From Phytophthora hibernalis (lineage: Eukaryota > Oomycota > Peronosporomycetes > Peronosporales > Peronosporaceae): a stretch of DNA of 64,000 nucleotides. The notes beneath the pieces were generated by a model. It ran no database searches and was not told the origin of the DNA. It was given only the letters and a program-made list of their open reading frames with translations. The translations under genes were made by a program, and so were the position numbers. Below are positions 1-12,400 of the stretch, in pieces (positions within the stretch are counted from its first letter, which is position 1; each line of letters begins with the position of its first letter). The stretch spans positions 682,001 to 746,000 of the forward strand of contig JAAKBF010000024.1 in assembly GCA_012656075.1 (NCBI GenBank). Reading direction: 5' to 3'.

Positions 1-474
1 GGTGGCATGAGTCGATTGTGACTTCATGGTGAGCATGAAAGCGTTCCAGCCACCAAGATGAAGTTGATGGCCTACCGTTGGATCCGTGGATAGACCCGTC
101 GCGCGAGACGTCGAGACGTGCGCGCGGGAAGTCCATGCAGGCTCTTCCGTGGAGCACCTTGAGCTTGGCTCCAGAATTGTGGAGCTCGAGGAGCTGTTCC
201 TGGTTCTGTGTTTCTGTGTTGGCGCTCGACCGGACGATGCCGAGCGTCTCTGTAACTCTCACCATGCGCACACTTCCTCCATCCGCGCCGATTTGTCTTC
301 ATACAAAGTCCTCGTCTTTGGCAGGACATCCATCATGCCACCGTCACAAGGTGCGCGCGCACTCATCAACGGTCTCACCTGACGTGACAACCGGAGTCGA
401 CCGTGCCGTATAGAGCACCACTCGAGTCTCGTGAGACTTGGCCATTCACCGAAACCCCGCGCAGCACACAAGCC
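1..474. other. No gene recognised
   Basis: Upstream flank of the START/FYVE-like gene at 475. Short overlapping open frames exist on both strands, but none resembles a known family. Confidence 0.6.
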
Positions 475-1694
475 ATGGGCAAGTTCAAACTGCCGGAGAC
501 CGGTGTGCCGGAGCTGCGGTTGTCACCGGAGCGGCATTCGGCCTTGATCGCTGAAGTTGAAGCGGTGGTGCAGCACACATTGGATTTGCGCGGCGCGTTC
601 GCGGCCGGCGGCCGACAACTGGACAAGGAGGCGTGGAAGCTTGTGAAAACCAAAGACGACGTGCGCGCGTACCGGTCGCGACGCGCGTTGCACGGAGGCG
701 CGATGCACCATGACGCGTCGGTTTTGTCGTCGTCTTCATCTTCCGGTTCGAACCGCGCCACGCTGGACAAGCTCACGAGTGTGGCGTCGTCCACGTCTTC
801 GGGTGACAGCGACCAATTGAGACTGAAGAAGACGTCGCGGCCGCCGGCCGTCGTGCTTTCAGGTATCATCGACGGTACGGCCGAAGACGCGGCCTTGGGG
901 ATGTTGGCCGACACGGAAGCGCACGCTATCATGCGCAACTCGTACTTGGGCACGGAGCTTGAAGACTCCCGTCTATTGGCGGTGCTGGTGCGGCCAACAC
1001 CCGAGAACCCGCTTTGCTTCATCGGTTTGAAGTGGGGTCTGCAGTCCTACGGCCGATTCAGCCAGGCGCGCGACTTTCTGTTCCTGGAAGCATCGGGTCT
1101 CACGAAAGACCCCAAGGGAAAGTGATCGCGTACGGGGTGCGTCAATCCGTGGATTTGTCGGACGTGTTGAAGCTGCCACGCCCAGCGAACATCTTGCGGG
1201 GACACATGTCCGCTTGTCAAACGTTCGCTAACACGGGGCTACCGCCCACCGACGCGCGCCACCGGTCGGTTGAAATGTTTTCGCGCGCCTTTCTCGAACT
1301 GGACGGAGACGTTCCGGTTAATGTGGCGGCGACCGCGTACGCGGAGAACTTGATGGCGTTGGTGAACACCATTGAGTGTGCCAACGCCTACAAGCTCACG
1401 TGGTTGATGAAGAAGACTGCGCGCGCCGCACAGGGCGGACGCTTGGGCTCAGCTAGTCACTGCGCCAACTGCACCCGCAGTCTCAATAAGCTTGGCAATC
1501 TTTTACTGCAACGTGGAGGCACTTGTCACGTTTGTCGTCGCGTCTTGTGTGGCAAGTGCTCCGTGAACAAGAAAATCTCCATTGGTATTGGTGCCGAGGT
1601 GATGCAGAAGTCCATGCTCTTTTGTCTCGAATGTCTGCTGGAAGCCAAGCACGTCCCATCCAAGGAAGTGGCGGTGGACATGCTCAATTGGTAG
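475..1694 (+). pseudogene. START-like/FYVE-like zinc-finger protein, one frameshift
   Basis: Member of the START-like + FYVE-like family that forms the cluster at 46-63 kb. The start at 475 (MGKFKLPE) matches the N-termini of the paralogues at 46166 and 63232 (minus). The first frame runs to a TGA at 1123-1125, and homology continues in another frame from about 1120 to 1694, so one base appears to be missing near AAGGGAAAG. The N-terminal half carries the conserved WKLVKTKDDVRAYRSRR segment and a serine-rich linker; the START-like core follows (GIIDGTAEDAALGMLADTEA). The C-terminal finger has CANC, CHVC, RRVLCGKC and FCLEC pairs. By family analogy a lipid- or membrane-associated protein; the ligand is unknown. 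The frameshift may be real or an assembly error. Confidence 0.8.
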
Positions 1695-2093
1695 ACGAGG
1701 GCATTGAGGTAGTTAGACGTTGCGTGAAAGCAAAGGGTGATGGCCCCTATACACTAAATGGAAAACGCTGATCAAAAAATACTGCGCGTGAGTTTCGTGT
1801 GAGTTATTCCTGTGCGGTGTCCAATTCACACATGCGAAACTTCATTATCGATGAAGCACAGCGTTTGGCAGCATGCGACTTGACTTGACGTGGAAATAGC
1901 ACGCCGGTCATAATCTATTCGTCCGCTGTTTCACTTTCAAGCTCAAAGCAAGTTGAGTAGACTTGCCTATCATGCGCTTTGCTAACACTTCGAACAAGGT
2001 AACCAGCTCGATCATCCCAGTATCCCCACGGCCGCGGATACAACACGCAGAGCGATCACCGTTGCTAGCAAAACTGGTGAGAACCAACCGGAA
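1695..2093. other. Intergenic, no gene recognised
   Basis: Spacer between the START/FYVE-like gene and the membrane-protein pair. No repeat or RNA gene was recognised. Confidence 0.5.
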
Positions 2094-4071
2094 ATGATGG
2101 AGGTGTGCAGGTTGAGTCGAACTCAATTGCTCGAGACGGACATCGTGTCGCTCAACTATCGCGAATTGCGACCACTAAAGTTAGCTTCGACGAGCTCAAA
2201 GCCACTAAAGCACACACGACCAGCAGAAGCCTCGCGAGTACAAGTTTCGTTGGGTATTTTTCTGTTGTATATCGCGCTCGCTATCACGTCGGCTCCTCTG
2301 TTTGACGGATCGATTGATGCTGAGAAAGTGACCGACGATATCGGCTCCGTGATCAAGAAAAATGCTTCTTACGCTCCCGCCTATTTCTTAGGAACTGGGT
2401 TCTTTGACAGCTACGTGGAGGCCATGAACAGCAACGCCACAGCCGTGTCCTGGTATCCTCAAAAGGAGAACAAACCGACAAGTTTCTTGAATTTCACTTT
2501 CCTGGACCAATCCACCTACTCGAATGGAGCTTGCTCCATCCTAGAATCAAATGGACCCGAGTGCATCCTCATGACGGGCCATCTAGGCAGTGTAAGTGCG
2601 TATGGACTTTGCCGCAACGGATCGGACTTCGTGAGCGTGCAGTACATTCAAATTCTAGTGACTCCAGCGGATATCGGAGGACCAGTAGCTTCTGGTACGT
2701 GGGTGGAGAATGGCCGCGAGAGTGTGTTTGTGGGTTTGAAGAAGCCTCCGACGTGTGAAAGTGGCAACAAGGTACAGATTTATCCTAACATTACAGATAT
2801 CCGCGGTATGTCCGGAGCTTTCGTTCCAGCAGCTACCGGTCCAACAATTCAATGGTTTGACCTCATGAATCTTCCGAAATCGGTACGCTCGCGCATGTTC
2901 TACTTGGTTTCCAAGTCAGGAACTGGACAAGGACTCACTATCCCAACCAAGAAACGTCAAAGCTTCGACAAGACCATTTCCTCCAACACGTTTGGAGTTG
3001 CACTGGCCGACAAACTGGAGATTGCGACACCTTTTGAGGGAAGCAAGTACGTGAACGTGATTTTGTATCGCATTGCTAGTGCAACAATCACTTTACCGAG
3101 ACTCCAGTTCACTTTCGCTGTCGCGGCTCAAGCCCTGGCGCTACTGGCGTTTATGATCATCATTAGTGTACGCAATGGTGCGTTGAACACGTATCACTTG
3201 GTCCAGCAAATTCAGAGATTGCCCACGTTCTTCATCATCGCGCTTCAGCTACTTTACGTGCTGTACCACCAGATATTTGACATAATGTATCTCCGTGGCA
3301 ATAGCAACAGTGTATTGCAAGCAATCTACGACAAAAAGGTCGTGTATGTGGCTGGTGTGAGCTTCATCTTACTGCATCAGCTTGATGTACGTGCAGCCGT
3401 GACTCTCTGGCCTAAGATGGCGAACAATGATGCCTACTACTTCTCTCGGATGACGTGGATGATCGGGTTCTTGGCAATTTTCATGTGGAGTTTAACACAA
3501 GGGATCCGAGCCACTATGTGGTGGCTACTTCGTCCACTTGTCCACTCAACGCTAGTGAATGCAACGTGACACGAAATGCCTTAATGCAGCACTACGTCGC
3601 TTTGATCATCTTTCTCGTACACCCGATCGCGTATGGTCTCATCCAGATAGTGCAGTATCGTCAATATCGTCACGAGTACGAGCCTTCAGATAGGCGTGCA
3701 CCTGACCAACTCACATCCTTCGAAGGCTACGGATGTGGTGGTCCGCTTGGGAACTACTATTACTACAACACATTGGTGGCGCAGGTCAGAGATGATGGTA
3801 CGACTCAGTTTCCACATGTTCCAAAGCTGTGCGGGACGAGGGCTTTGTGTTACTTGGCGGTTGTGAGGTGCTTATTCGAGCCAAAGACTTGTACATTGTC
3901 ATGGGTATGAAGCTGTTTACTGGACAAATGGCGAGCACCATCAATTTATCAGTGGTGTTGGCGCATATAGTGGATGGTCACCTTTCTCCTATGCGCCGGG
4001 TAAGCTACATCACGCTGTATCACGTTGCTATGCGCTGGAATGGGTGTATCTCGTATCCGGACATTAGTTAA
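2094..4071 (+). pseudogene. Polytopic membrane protein of unknown family, copy 1, two frameshifts
   Basis: Begins ATGATGGAG at 2094. A first hydrophobic segment (LGIFLLYIALAITSAPLF) is followed by a large probably non-cytoplasmic region with N-glycosylation sequons (NAT, NFT, NGS) and several cysteines, then at least five hydrophobic segments in the C-terminal half. Comparison with copy 2 shows one base missing near 3500-3510 and one near 3811-3815. The protein would be about 650 residues, with the last part read at 3829-4071 (ending ISYPDIS). I do not recognise the family; the topology suggests a surface or endomembrane protein. It sits in direct tandem with copy 2. Confidence 0.7.
2343..2760 (+). 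repeat. Near-identical tract shared with 4844-5260 (gene-conversion candidate)
   Basis: About 418 bp differ from 4844-5260 by roughly two substitutions and one missing A, while the sequence on either side has clearly more differences. Confidence 0.8.
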
Positions 4072-4627
4072 ACTCCGGAAGTATGTTGTGAAAAGTAGAT
4101 CTGCTTGAATACTTGTTTCCTTACTATTTCGAGTGCAACTATTTTTTGTAGTTCTGAGGATAAGCGAATAGTAGCAAGGTTATTGTACTGCGCTAAAAAC
4201 AGCAAGTCGCAGATGGGAAAACGATTTCCGACGGAATGAGCAGCGGTCGGTTAATCTGGGAGACCCTCAAATCTGATGACGTGGGTGTTCGTGAACTACG
4301 CTGTATTCTTCAAGTTCTGAGCGAAAATCTTGACCCTAACACCACACTCAGGTGTTGAGTCGGAATGACCAACGCTCGATTGTTACCAAACACAACAAAG
4401 CAACACCAAGACAGAAAGCATTTCCAACGCAGATCATCAACACACTATCAGTGTTTGCTCAATGGAATCCCCAGAGCGAATGCAAGCGGCAAACCGACCA
4501 CTGTGTTTGTATCAATAAAAAGCTCCCAACCTCAGACGATGTAGCTTCAGGCAGCCCTACTGAATACGACACTTCCAACAGCGTACAAGCGAAACCAGCT
4601 TTGGCTCACAAGTGGGCCCAGATTCGA
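4072..4627. other. Spacer between tandem membrane-protein copies
   Basis: An open frame from about 4352 runs into copy 2 without an ATG before 4628. It could be an N-terminal extension or 5' leader; no homologous extension is visible before copy 1. Confidence 0.5.
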
Positions 4628-6571
4628 ATGTTGGAGAAAGATATCGTGTCACTCAACTACAGCAAGCTGGAGTCACTGAAGTTGGTATCAACAAGAACGC
4701 TTACGGAGAAACGTGTTCGTCCAGCTGAAACTACTCGCTTGCACGCTGCCTTGGGTATTTTTCTGCTGTACTTCGCGCTCGCAGTCACGTCGGCTCCTTT
4801 GTTCGACGAGTCGATCGATGCTGAGAAAGTGACTGACAATATAGGCTCCGTGATCAAGAAAATGCTTCTTACGCTCCCGCCTATTTCTTAGGAACTGGGT
4901 TCTTTGACAGCTACGTGGAGGCCATGAACAGCAACGCCACAGCCGTGTCCTGGTATCCTCAAAAGGAGAACAAACCGACAAGTTTCTTGAATTTCACTTT
5001 CCTGGACCAATCCACCTACTCGAATGGAGCTTGCTCCATCCTAGAATCAAATGGACCCGAGTGCATCCTCATGACGGGCCATCTAGGCAGTGTAAGTGCG
5101 TATGGACTTTGCCGCAACGGATCGGATTTCGTGAGCGTGCAGTACATTCAAATTCTGGTGACTCCAGCGGATATCGGAGGACCAGTAGCTTCTGGTACGT
5201 GGGTGGAGAATGGCCGCGAGAGTGTGTTTGTGGGTTTGAAGAAGCCTCCGACGTGTGAAATCGGCAACAAGGTGCAGATTTATCCTGATATCACGGATAT
5301 TCGTGGTATGTCCGGAGCTTTCGTTCCAGCAGCTACAGGACCAACAATTCAATGGTTTGACCTCATGAATCTTCCAAAATCTGTACGCACGCACATGTTC
5401 TACTTGGTTTCCAAGTCAGGAACTGGACAAGGACTCACCATTCCGACCAAGAAACGTCAAAGCTTCGACAAGATCATTGCCTCCAACACTTTTGGAGCTA
5501 CATTAGCCGACAAATTGGAGATCGCGACTCCATTCAAAGGCAGCAAGTACGTGAACGTGATCCTGTATCGCATCGCTGGTTCGGCTGTAACACTACCAAG
5601 ACTTCAGTTCACTTTCGCTGTTGCAGGTCAAGCCCTGGCGCTGCTGGTATTCATGCTCATTGTGACTATACACAATGGTGCATTGACCACTTATCACCTG
5701 GTGCAGCAGCTTCTCAGACTCCCGACGTTTTGCATCATCGCCATTGAACTGGTGTACGTCTTGTACTACCAGATCTTCGACATCATGTATCTGTGTGGCA
5801 ATCCGAACAGCGATCTGACTGCCATCTACAACAAGAAAATCGTGTATGTGGCTGGAGTGAGCTACATCCTTCTGCACCAGCTAGACGTTCGTGCAGCCGT
5901 GACGCTCTGGCCCAAGATGGCCAATAACGACGCGTACTATTTTACTCGCATGACGTGGATGATCGGATCTCTGTCGATTTTCATGTGGAGTCTCACAGAG
6001 AGCGATTCAGCCCACTACGTCGTGGCAACGTCTTCGACATGTCCGCTTAGCGCCAGCGAATGCAACACGGCCAAAGGTGCTTTGATGCAACACTACGTGG
6101 CTCTGGCCATCTTTCTACTGCATCCGGTCGCCTACGGTCTCATCCAGATTGTACATTATCGCCAATATCGCCACGAGTATGAACCTGCAGATAAACGAGC
6201 ACATGATCAGGTCACCTCGTTTGAAGGCTATGGCTGTGGTGGTCCGTTAGGAGATTACTACTACTACAACACATTGGTGACCTACACGAAAGAGAACGGC
6301 ACGACGCAATTCTTCACTTGCTCCAAGGCTGTGCGTGATGAAGGTTTCGTGTTACTCGGAGGTGCGATGTCTAGTTCGAGCCAAGGATCTGTACCTTGTC
6401 ATGGGCATGAAGCTTTTTACTCGGCAGATGGCAAGCACCATCAATTTATCAGTGGTGGTGGCGCACATCAACAACGGCCAACTGATGCCTATGCGGAGAG
6501 TGAGCTACAAGTCGTTGTATTTTGTGGCCAAGCGATGGAATGGACGGATCTCGTACCCGGACATAGGATAA
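4628..6571 (+). pseudogene. Polytopic membrane protein of unknown family, copy 2, two frameshifts
   Basis: Tandem paralogue of the gene at 2094. The ATG at 4628 (MLEKDIVSLNY) aligns with the copy 1 N-terminus. One A is missing from an AAAAA run near 4857-4862, ending the first frame at 4891; the frame resumes and runs through the glycosylated domain and membrane segments to about 6360. There two bases are missing relative to copy 1, so the true C-terminus (ISYPDIG, stop at 6571) lies in another frame while the shifted frame runs to 6651. Conserved landmarks are VTPADIGGPV, HQLDVRAAVTLWPKM and FEGYGCGGPLG. Function unknown. Confidence 0.7.
4844..5260 (+). repeat. Near-identical tract shared with 2343-2760
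   Basis: Partner of the tract in copy 1. Before 4844 the copies differ at about one base in seven; after 5260 differences resume at once (GTGGCAAC versus TCGGCAAC). Confidence 0.8.
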
Positions 6572-6926
6572 GTTTAATTATGCGGGTTTCCGACTTGTTC
6601 TTTGTTTGCAAAAGGATAACAAGACCTCCTTTCTCGGCGACTGCCACGTGACAGTGTTTTGCCTACAGTTAAAAGGTGTATGAGATGTTTTGTACTTTGA
6701 AGAATGCAACTTTATCAAAAGAAAATCACCTGACTACTCGTAGTCTGTTGCGAGCACAGCACAGTACACAGTACTTCGAAGTTGTAATTTGTTTCAGATC
6801 TATACAAACGCGATGAAGGATCCCTGCAACGAAGTGTCCCTCAAATTATGCGGTATGCAGGTCTAAAGATTTTGTGCTTCTATTTCGTTAACCCTTTCGT
6901 GGTTAATGGGGTCATTTGCCCACGGT
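6572..6926. other. Intergenic, no gene recognised
   Basis: Spacer between copy 2 of the membrane protein and the 3' end of the first RxLR-Nudix gene. Nothing supported. Confidence 0.5.
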
Positions 6927-8109
6927 TCAAAATTCAAAGCGTAACTTCGCAAGAGCACTATCCTCTTTCGGAAGCAAACGAGCCGCCGCGAGTTTATCCG
7001 CTATCTGTGCGCGCTTCACAACGTCGATCATATCATCCCGACCCGCAAGAAGTTTGATCGCGTCCTCGTAGGGAACCTGGCCCAGTCCGAATCACACGCG
7101 TAGTGAGTTTTTTATCAAGGCTGCAGCAAATGTAACATCAACGTACCCATAAGCGATGCCGCATGCTTTCGGGCCACTGGTCATAGACCGTCTTGGCCTG
7201 CATCTTGTACACGTAGTAGCGAAACTTCTGGTTTTTCGCGCCGTCAACATTTTTCTTCCGAGACCAACTACGAATTGTCCGTTAACCTACATAACATCGA
7301 TTAGTTCATACATCAATGAAAAAACACAGAGACGGACGTACCCCTCCTTCTTCGACGAGCTCACGCCACGCAGCCTTCTCAATCTTTTCTCCCTCGTTCC
7401 AACCTCCTTTGGCAGGATCCAGTCATCCCTTTTCGGATTCGAGCTCGAAATGAGAAGGACGTCGCCACCATTCTCTGCACGTGATACCACGATACACGAC
7501 AACAACCGCCTACCCTCGATTTCATCGACTCTTTGCGTTGCACGTCCGATTTCGGAAGTCAGCTTTGGAGCGATTTTGGCGTCCGGACCGAGCTCCATTT
7601 TGCGAAACATTCCATCCGGTGTCGACTTTCCTGGGTTCTTTTTGCCAGTTCTGCTAGCCGCTGCGACTCTGGTAGCGCAGCTAGTCGCTTCCCTTCTGCA
7701 ATCCTGTCCAGACGCTTCAGTTTATCAATCTTGTCCAACTGCTTCACTGTGTCGGGGCTCAAGTTTGCTGGACGCTTCTGAGATACCCCTTTCACTCTTG
7801 CTGCAACGTCATCGAATTTCTCGAGAATCGCGGTGGTCAATCTCGTCCGAAGTTTCTTAAATGTGTGCATTACCGTCTCGCCTACTACGTCTATTTTATC
7901 GGCACCAATACCCTCTCTTCATCTTCAGAATCAATTTCGTCTTCATGCCGACGCAGAGACCGTTGAGTTTCTTTGCTATTGTGATGAGGAGCAAACTGGG
8001 ACACAAACGAAGTATCCGAGCCGAAATTCGCAACGTTGTTGGTAGTGACCGAGACAGCTTCACATCCGGAGCCGACAATGACCAGGGCAATTATTGGTAG
8101 CAGACGCAT
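6927..8109 (-). pseudogene. RxLR-dEER effector with Nudix domain (Avr3b-like), copy 1, broken
   Basis: Starts at 8109 with a signal peptide (MRLLPIIALVIVGSGCEA), then RSLR at residues 50-53 and DEER at 63-66: an oomycete host-translocated effector signature. The reading frame breaks after the dEER, again near 7610, and again inside the Nudix box. The box (GX5EX7REUXEEXGU) is still recognisable in another frame at about 7340-7410. Predicted introns follow the box (GTACGT...TTATGTAG) and the MRHRLW segment (GTACGT). The last exon runs from about 7076 to a TGA at 6927. Avr3b-type proteins hydrolyse ADP-ribose/NADH-type substrates inside plant cells. This copy is the most diverged of the three and is probably dead. 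Confidence 0.8.
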
Positions 8110-8589
8110 AAGTCAGCGTTGGAAATGGTGAAACAGTGTGCGAGCTGGTGTGCGAATTGTGAAGTGGTGCGACGGGCAGGTCTAAGGGTTCCTCGGAGGA
8201 GTCCTCCCACTTGTCCAACAAGTTGTTGGTTCACAAAGGTTTCCATCAAGGCTGTGCAATGAACCGTCTTCAGATTTGCGTCGGTGTATCGTAGAAGCTT
8301 CAGATGTGCAGTGAGCAACACAATAATTGACACCTAACGCTTCGCTGCTTTTGCATTTTGTGTTACCGTAAAGTTGTATGGGCTCGCAGATGCTGGGACC
8401 AATTTCACACCTCTAGGAAATGCAGACCACTAAAGATTTTGAGCTCTGCCAGGTCACGATCTAGCTGTAAAGACACAGACAGCCCCAAATACATATGAAT
8501 GTCTGTACCAGACAATGTTTATTCTGGTTTATTCTGTAAGTACTGTATACTGGCAATGTTTATTGGCATGTCAGAATGAAGCAATTCTT

Positions 8590-8660
8590 CTAGACGCGTA
8601 ATCGTGTCGGTTAGCGAGCTCGTCAACACGAGAAAAGTAATCGGGCTCCAGATAAACAGA
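8590..8660 (-). repeat. Dispersed repeat related to 11572-11665
   Basis: Shares GACGCGTAATCG, CTCGTCAAC, AAAAGTAATC and ATAAACAGACG blocks with 11572-11665. On the minus strand both can be read as a similar peptide (LFIW..ITFLV...ITRLE), so this may be a decayed coding fragment. Confidence 0.45.
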
Positions 8661-8761
8661 CGATATACATGTAAGACTGAGGGCTCACAATCACGGATCC
8701 ATCAACCTGTGAAGCACTTGTTTAGGCACAGATTTTTTAGCTATTATTAATAATAAGCAAT

Positions 8762-8930
8762 GCGCTCGGCTTAGGTTGTGTCACCGCTCTCACTGAGAGT
8801 CTCAGGGTTTTCGAGGGTGAGGCTCGGGTGTATTATAGTTTCCCTGTCGGTATCTCCGACTTTCATGATTTGTAGCAAGATGACATCCCTCCTCAAGACG
8901 AAAATTGAAAGTTTATACGATGTAGAAAAG
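8762..8930 (-). repeat. Dispersed repeat, inverted relative to 31240-31380
   Basis: The reverse complement of 31240-31380 matches this stretch closely, including GGCTTAGGTTGTGTCACCGC and TCTCCGACTTTCATGATTTG. Confidence 0.7.
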
Positions 8931-9343
8931 GGATCAGGTCTTCATACAAGAATAAGGTTTTAGTAGATTTTGGTTTGTACCTGTACCTGTAATACGTGTA
9001 AAATAAACTACAGTATGTAAACATGTTGTGAAGTACTAATTTTAATAATAGTACTTGTATGAATAGCTTACAAAACTTCTGACGATGCCATTCCCATTAA
9101 AGAATTCTACCAAAGCCTATTTAAATAACGTTAACTTTATCGTACTTCGAGTAACATTCATGTAGCCACTACAGCGCAGCCTTTGAGCAATGTGATCTGG
9201 TCGGGAAAGCATTTAACTGCAGGATAGTACTAAATACAAGCTACCCTTCTACTTTTACACAATTGAGAACTGTAGCTGAAAACACACATTCCGTACTGAT
9301 TTCTCTATTGCCATTGCTACGTTTGTATGAAGCTTTTCTTTCT

Positions 9344-10522
9344 TTAAGGTTCAAACTTGAGGTTCGACAGCTTGTCATCCATTGCCGGCAAGTCCCTACC
9401 CTTCACAAGGTCGGCCTTCGCCCGTGTATCTGCCACAATCTTGGCCATGTCCGGGCGTTTGTTAAGCATGAGTTCCGCATCATCAAATGAAACCTGATTG
9501 ATCATTGAGGAACTTCGTTAGTCCATATTCAACCCTCCAACAACCATTCAGCCACGTACCCAAATGCGGTATCGAATGCTCTCGGGCCACTGGTCGAAAA
9601 CCTCATCGGCCTTCATCCAGAACGAGTTGTAGACGTAGCCTGGATCGTTCACCTTCTTGCCCGGGATAGCCTGCTTCCCCAGACTATGCATAATTTTTCC
9701 TCCAACCTACAAAAGCCACCAGTCAGTAATAATACACAACAATTGCCAAAACTTCTACGCACCCCTCCTTCTTCGATGAGCTCACGCATCGCTGCGTGCG
9801 TGACAGTCTCGCCTTTATCCCAACCTCCCTTAGGCAGCAGCCAGTCATTCTTCGTTGGATTGGAGCTCGAAATAAGGAGCACGTCTTCACCCTTCTTCGT
9901 GTCTTTCGAGGCCACGATGCACGCCAGCAAACGGGTGACGCCGTCGTCATTGGCATACCTTTGGATCTCTCGATTCGTGTTGGATTTCAGAACAGGAGCA
10001 TTTTCATGCCTGGGAATTCTTCAATTTGCCGTTGCATCTTGTAGTCTCCCGTTTTGGACATCTTCACCCCGTTGGCGATATCATCCGCTCTCTGAATTTC
10101 AGTCCGCACCAACTGCCTCATCGTCGAGGAGCTCAAGCCTTTCGGATACCTCGCGCGGACAATTTGCATCGGTGTTTTGGGAGCTTTTTCAGCGCAGTGA
10201 CCCACTTGCTTGGAAGTTTCTGCTCAGCCTGACCAACCTTCGTGACCACGTCATCTACTTTCGTTACTACGTCGTCGATCAGTTGGGTGTTAATAGCACC
10301 ATGTCTTTCTTCGTCGTCGGAATCGATTTCAGCCAAATCGTTGTCATCATGACGACGGAGGGATCGCTTGATTTGGTCTTCGTTTTCCGCCAGTGCTCGA
10401 GGGATGGACGCAATGTCTGAATTGAGCTTCGCAATGTGGGTCTTGTCCGAGTTGGTAACAGCCGAGGTTGCCTCACAGCTTGAGACGAGGGCGACAAGAG
10501 CCACCAGCGATAGCACACGCAT
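9344..10522 (-). pseudogene. RxLR-dEER effector with Nudix domain (Avr3b-like), copy 2, frameshifted
   Basis: Starts at 10522: signal peptide (MRVLSLVALVALVSSCEA), RSLR at residues 53-56, DEER at 70-73. Predicted exons are 10522-9763, 9706-9560 and 9493-9344, joined by GT-AG introns (GTGCGT...CCTACATTG-type boundaries) that keep the Nudix box and the following GGK segment in phase. The box is intact: GGWDKGE ... RELIEEGG. Two breaks interrupt exon 1: a shift at about 10140-10205 also present in copy 3, and one base missing near 9998 relative to copy 3. The C-terminus reads KLSNLKFEP. Secreted, host-cell-acting effector by family; ADP-ribose/NADH hydrolysis is inferred from the Nudix box. Confidence 0.85.
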
Positions 10523-11571
10523 GACTCGACGGAGATCTGGCTGGGGGTTGCGTTCTTGGACGCAAGATGCAAAATGAGAAATGCACAGGGAGTTTGGTTA
10601 GCGGGGAATCACCGCCGCATGCACCACGAGTGATTACGCTGTGGATGTACAACGTCGTGTCGAAGATAAGCTTACTATAAAAGATGTGCGTTGACCAACC
10701 CCAGCAAGTCGAGGATTGGACGCGTCTGTCTCAAACGGAAACCAATGTGCATTTATAAAAAATACAACAATGCGGCGTTTTGTTGTCGTGTGAAGCACTT
10801 TAAAGACACCAAGTTAAGTACATGTATTATCACAGAGTACACTGGGGCGTATCTACTGACATTGCGCTGTACGTTGCTGTGGATTCCGAAACCGAGTATG
10901 ATAACATTCGAAGAAGGGTGGAGAAGTGCTGTGGAGAGGCAGATTTGAGCAATTGCCGGTTGGATGAATGGCAGCCAAGATGAATACTGGTAACCAAGGA
11001 GCATTGCAAAAGGCCTAGAGGGGTTCTTGCATATGGAGTCCAGCCCAGCAATCAGAGAGTGCAGCGCAATGCAACTCGCACGACAGCGGACGAAGATTAA
11101 GGAAACTCTAGACTAGTTTTTTAAACTTTTAATTAAAGGGCTTGAGCCCAATACAGGTGCAGTCTTTCCACCGGGGTGGTAATGTTGATTATTGTACACA
11201 AGAGTAAACATGTCCAGTTGTTTTTACAATCGATAATAAACGATACCAATTTTTTTACAAACAATTTAATAAGACAGGATTGATTGCCTTAATGGTTATC
11301 TAACTAACCCTTTTAAATTAGCATGTATACATGTAACCTCAGGATGGCATCATCATTGAGAAACGTAAATACAGATTCCACCCACTAACTTCACACAGGT
11401 TATTAGTTATCCACCATAAATAACATATTGAAGTCCCTTATTTAGCAACTCATCCCTCTTTAAAATGATACGGCGTTTGTACTGATTTACCGAGGGTATA
11501 GAAAGACTTTGTGTGCAAGTTAGTGGGCGGACTGTACTGGCTTTGTTTATTTAGAAAAACAACTAAATGTT

Positions 11572-11665
11572 CGAGACGCGTAATCGCGTAGGTAAGCCAG
11601 CGCTCAAATAAAACCTCGTCAACAACAAGAAAAGTAATCAGGTTCCAAATAAACAGACGTCCGAG
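11572..11665 (-). repeat. Dispersed repeat related to 8590-8660
   Basis: See 8590-8660. The minus-strand frame is open here from 11668 to 11450 but has no recognisable domain. Confidence 0.45.
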
Positions 11666-12124
11666 CACATACCGGACCTGTATGCGCTCGGTATTACCGG
11701 AGGAATTATTGTGCTTTGCAACCAGTTTGTCAAGCTATATCGTGCAGTAGTTAGTGACCGTACTTAGCGCTAAATCATAGAGGCTTTGAATGGGGCTTTC
11801 CGAAGTCGTGTTTCATGCACTACAAGAGCAGAAATGGCACGTCTAGAAAGTGCCAAAGCAAACACAAGTCGTGCTAGGGCTGTTGGAACGCTTTCAGACC
11901 ACGCAGGCATATTATGGGGAGTATGAAGCATGCACGAGTTACAGCAATTCGTACTTGAGTACGATTTATAGTTATCTCGTACAAGACAAGTCGTACGAAT
12001 TACAATCGAAAGTGCCAAAAAGACTGCAAAGCACAATACCCTTTCTAAGTGAAAATCTACTTAGATGTTACAACATCTGGTTGTCAATTGGCACAAATAA
12101 GTGAGCCTTGGGTCGAGCCCCATG

Positions 12125-12400
12125 TCCTGCTGCAATGCTGTGCAATACTCGCCACGCGAACGCATTACCAATGTGTATATTGCACAGTTTGATCACACAG
12201 CTCAACCACCACCAGCTAAAGCTGTGGGGCTCATTCAGCTGCCGCTGCAGAAACTGCTACAGCAGTTAGTTGTGCTCGAGCTCATTGCTTGCGCTAACCA
12301 TCCTGCAGACAGCACAAACGAACCGTATAATAGAGCAGAGTGCAGGATTGATTGCAGGGCAACGAAAGGTTACACAAACACTAGCTGCTTCGTGTAGATT
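12125..12400 (+). repeat. Dispersed repeat, inverted copy at 30890-31140
   Basis: GCCACGCGAACGCATT, GCGCTAACCATCCTGCAG and CGAAAGGTTACAC blocks recur in reverse complement and inverse order at 30890-31140. The spacing is conserved, so this is one repeat unit in two orientations. Confidence 0.7.

Larger units (their letters stand above)
8110..9343. other. Intergenic with dispersed repeats
   Basis: No gene recognised. It contains the repeats listed at 8590 and 8762, which have relatives at 11572 and 31240. The last 45 bp before 9344 match the sequence downstream of the RxLR-Nudix copy at 28509, so the duplication extends past the gene. Confidence 0.5.

Noticed and set aside
7156..7860. 234-codon plus-strand open frame
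   Set aside because: Antisense to the RxLR-Nudix copy 1, whose exons and motifs lie on the minus strand.
9686..10420. 244-codon plus-strand open frame
   Set aside because: Antisense shadow of RxLR-Nudix copy 2.
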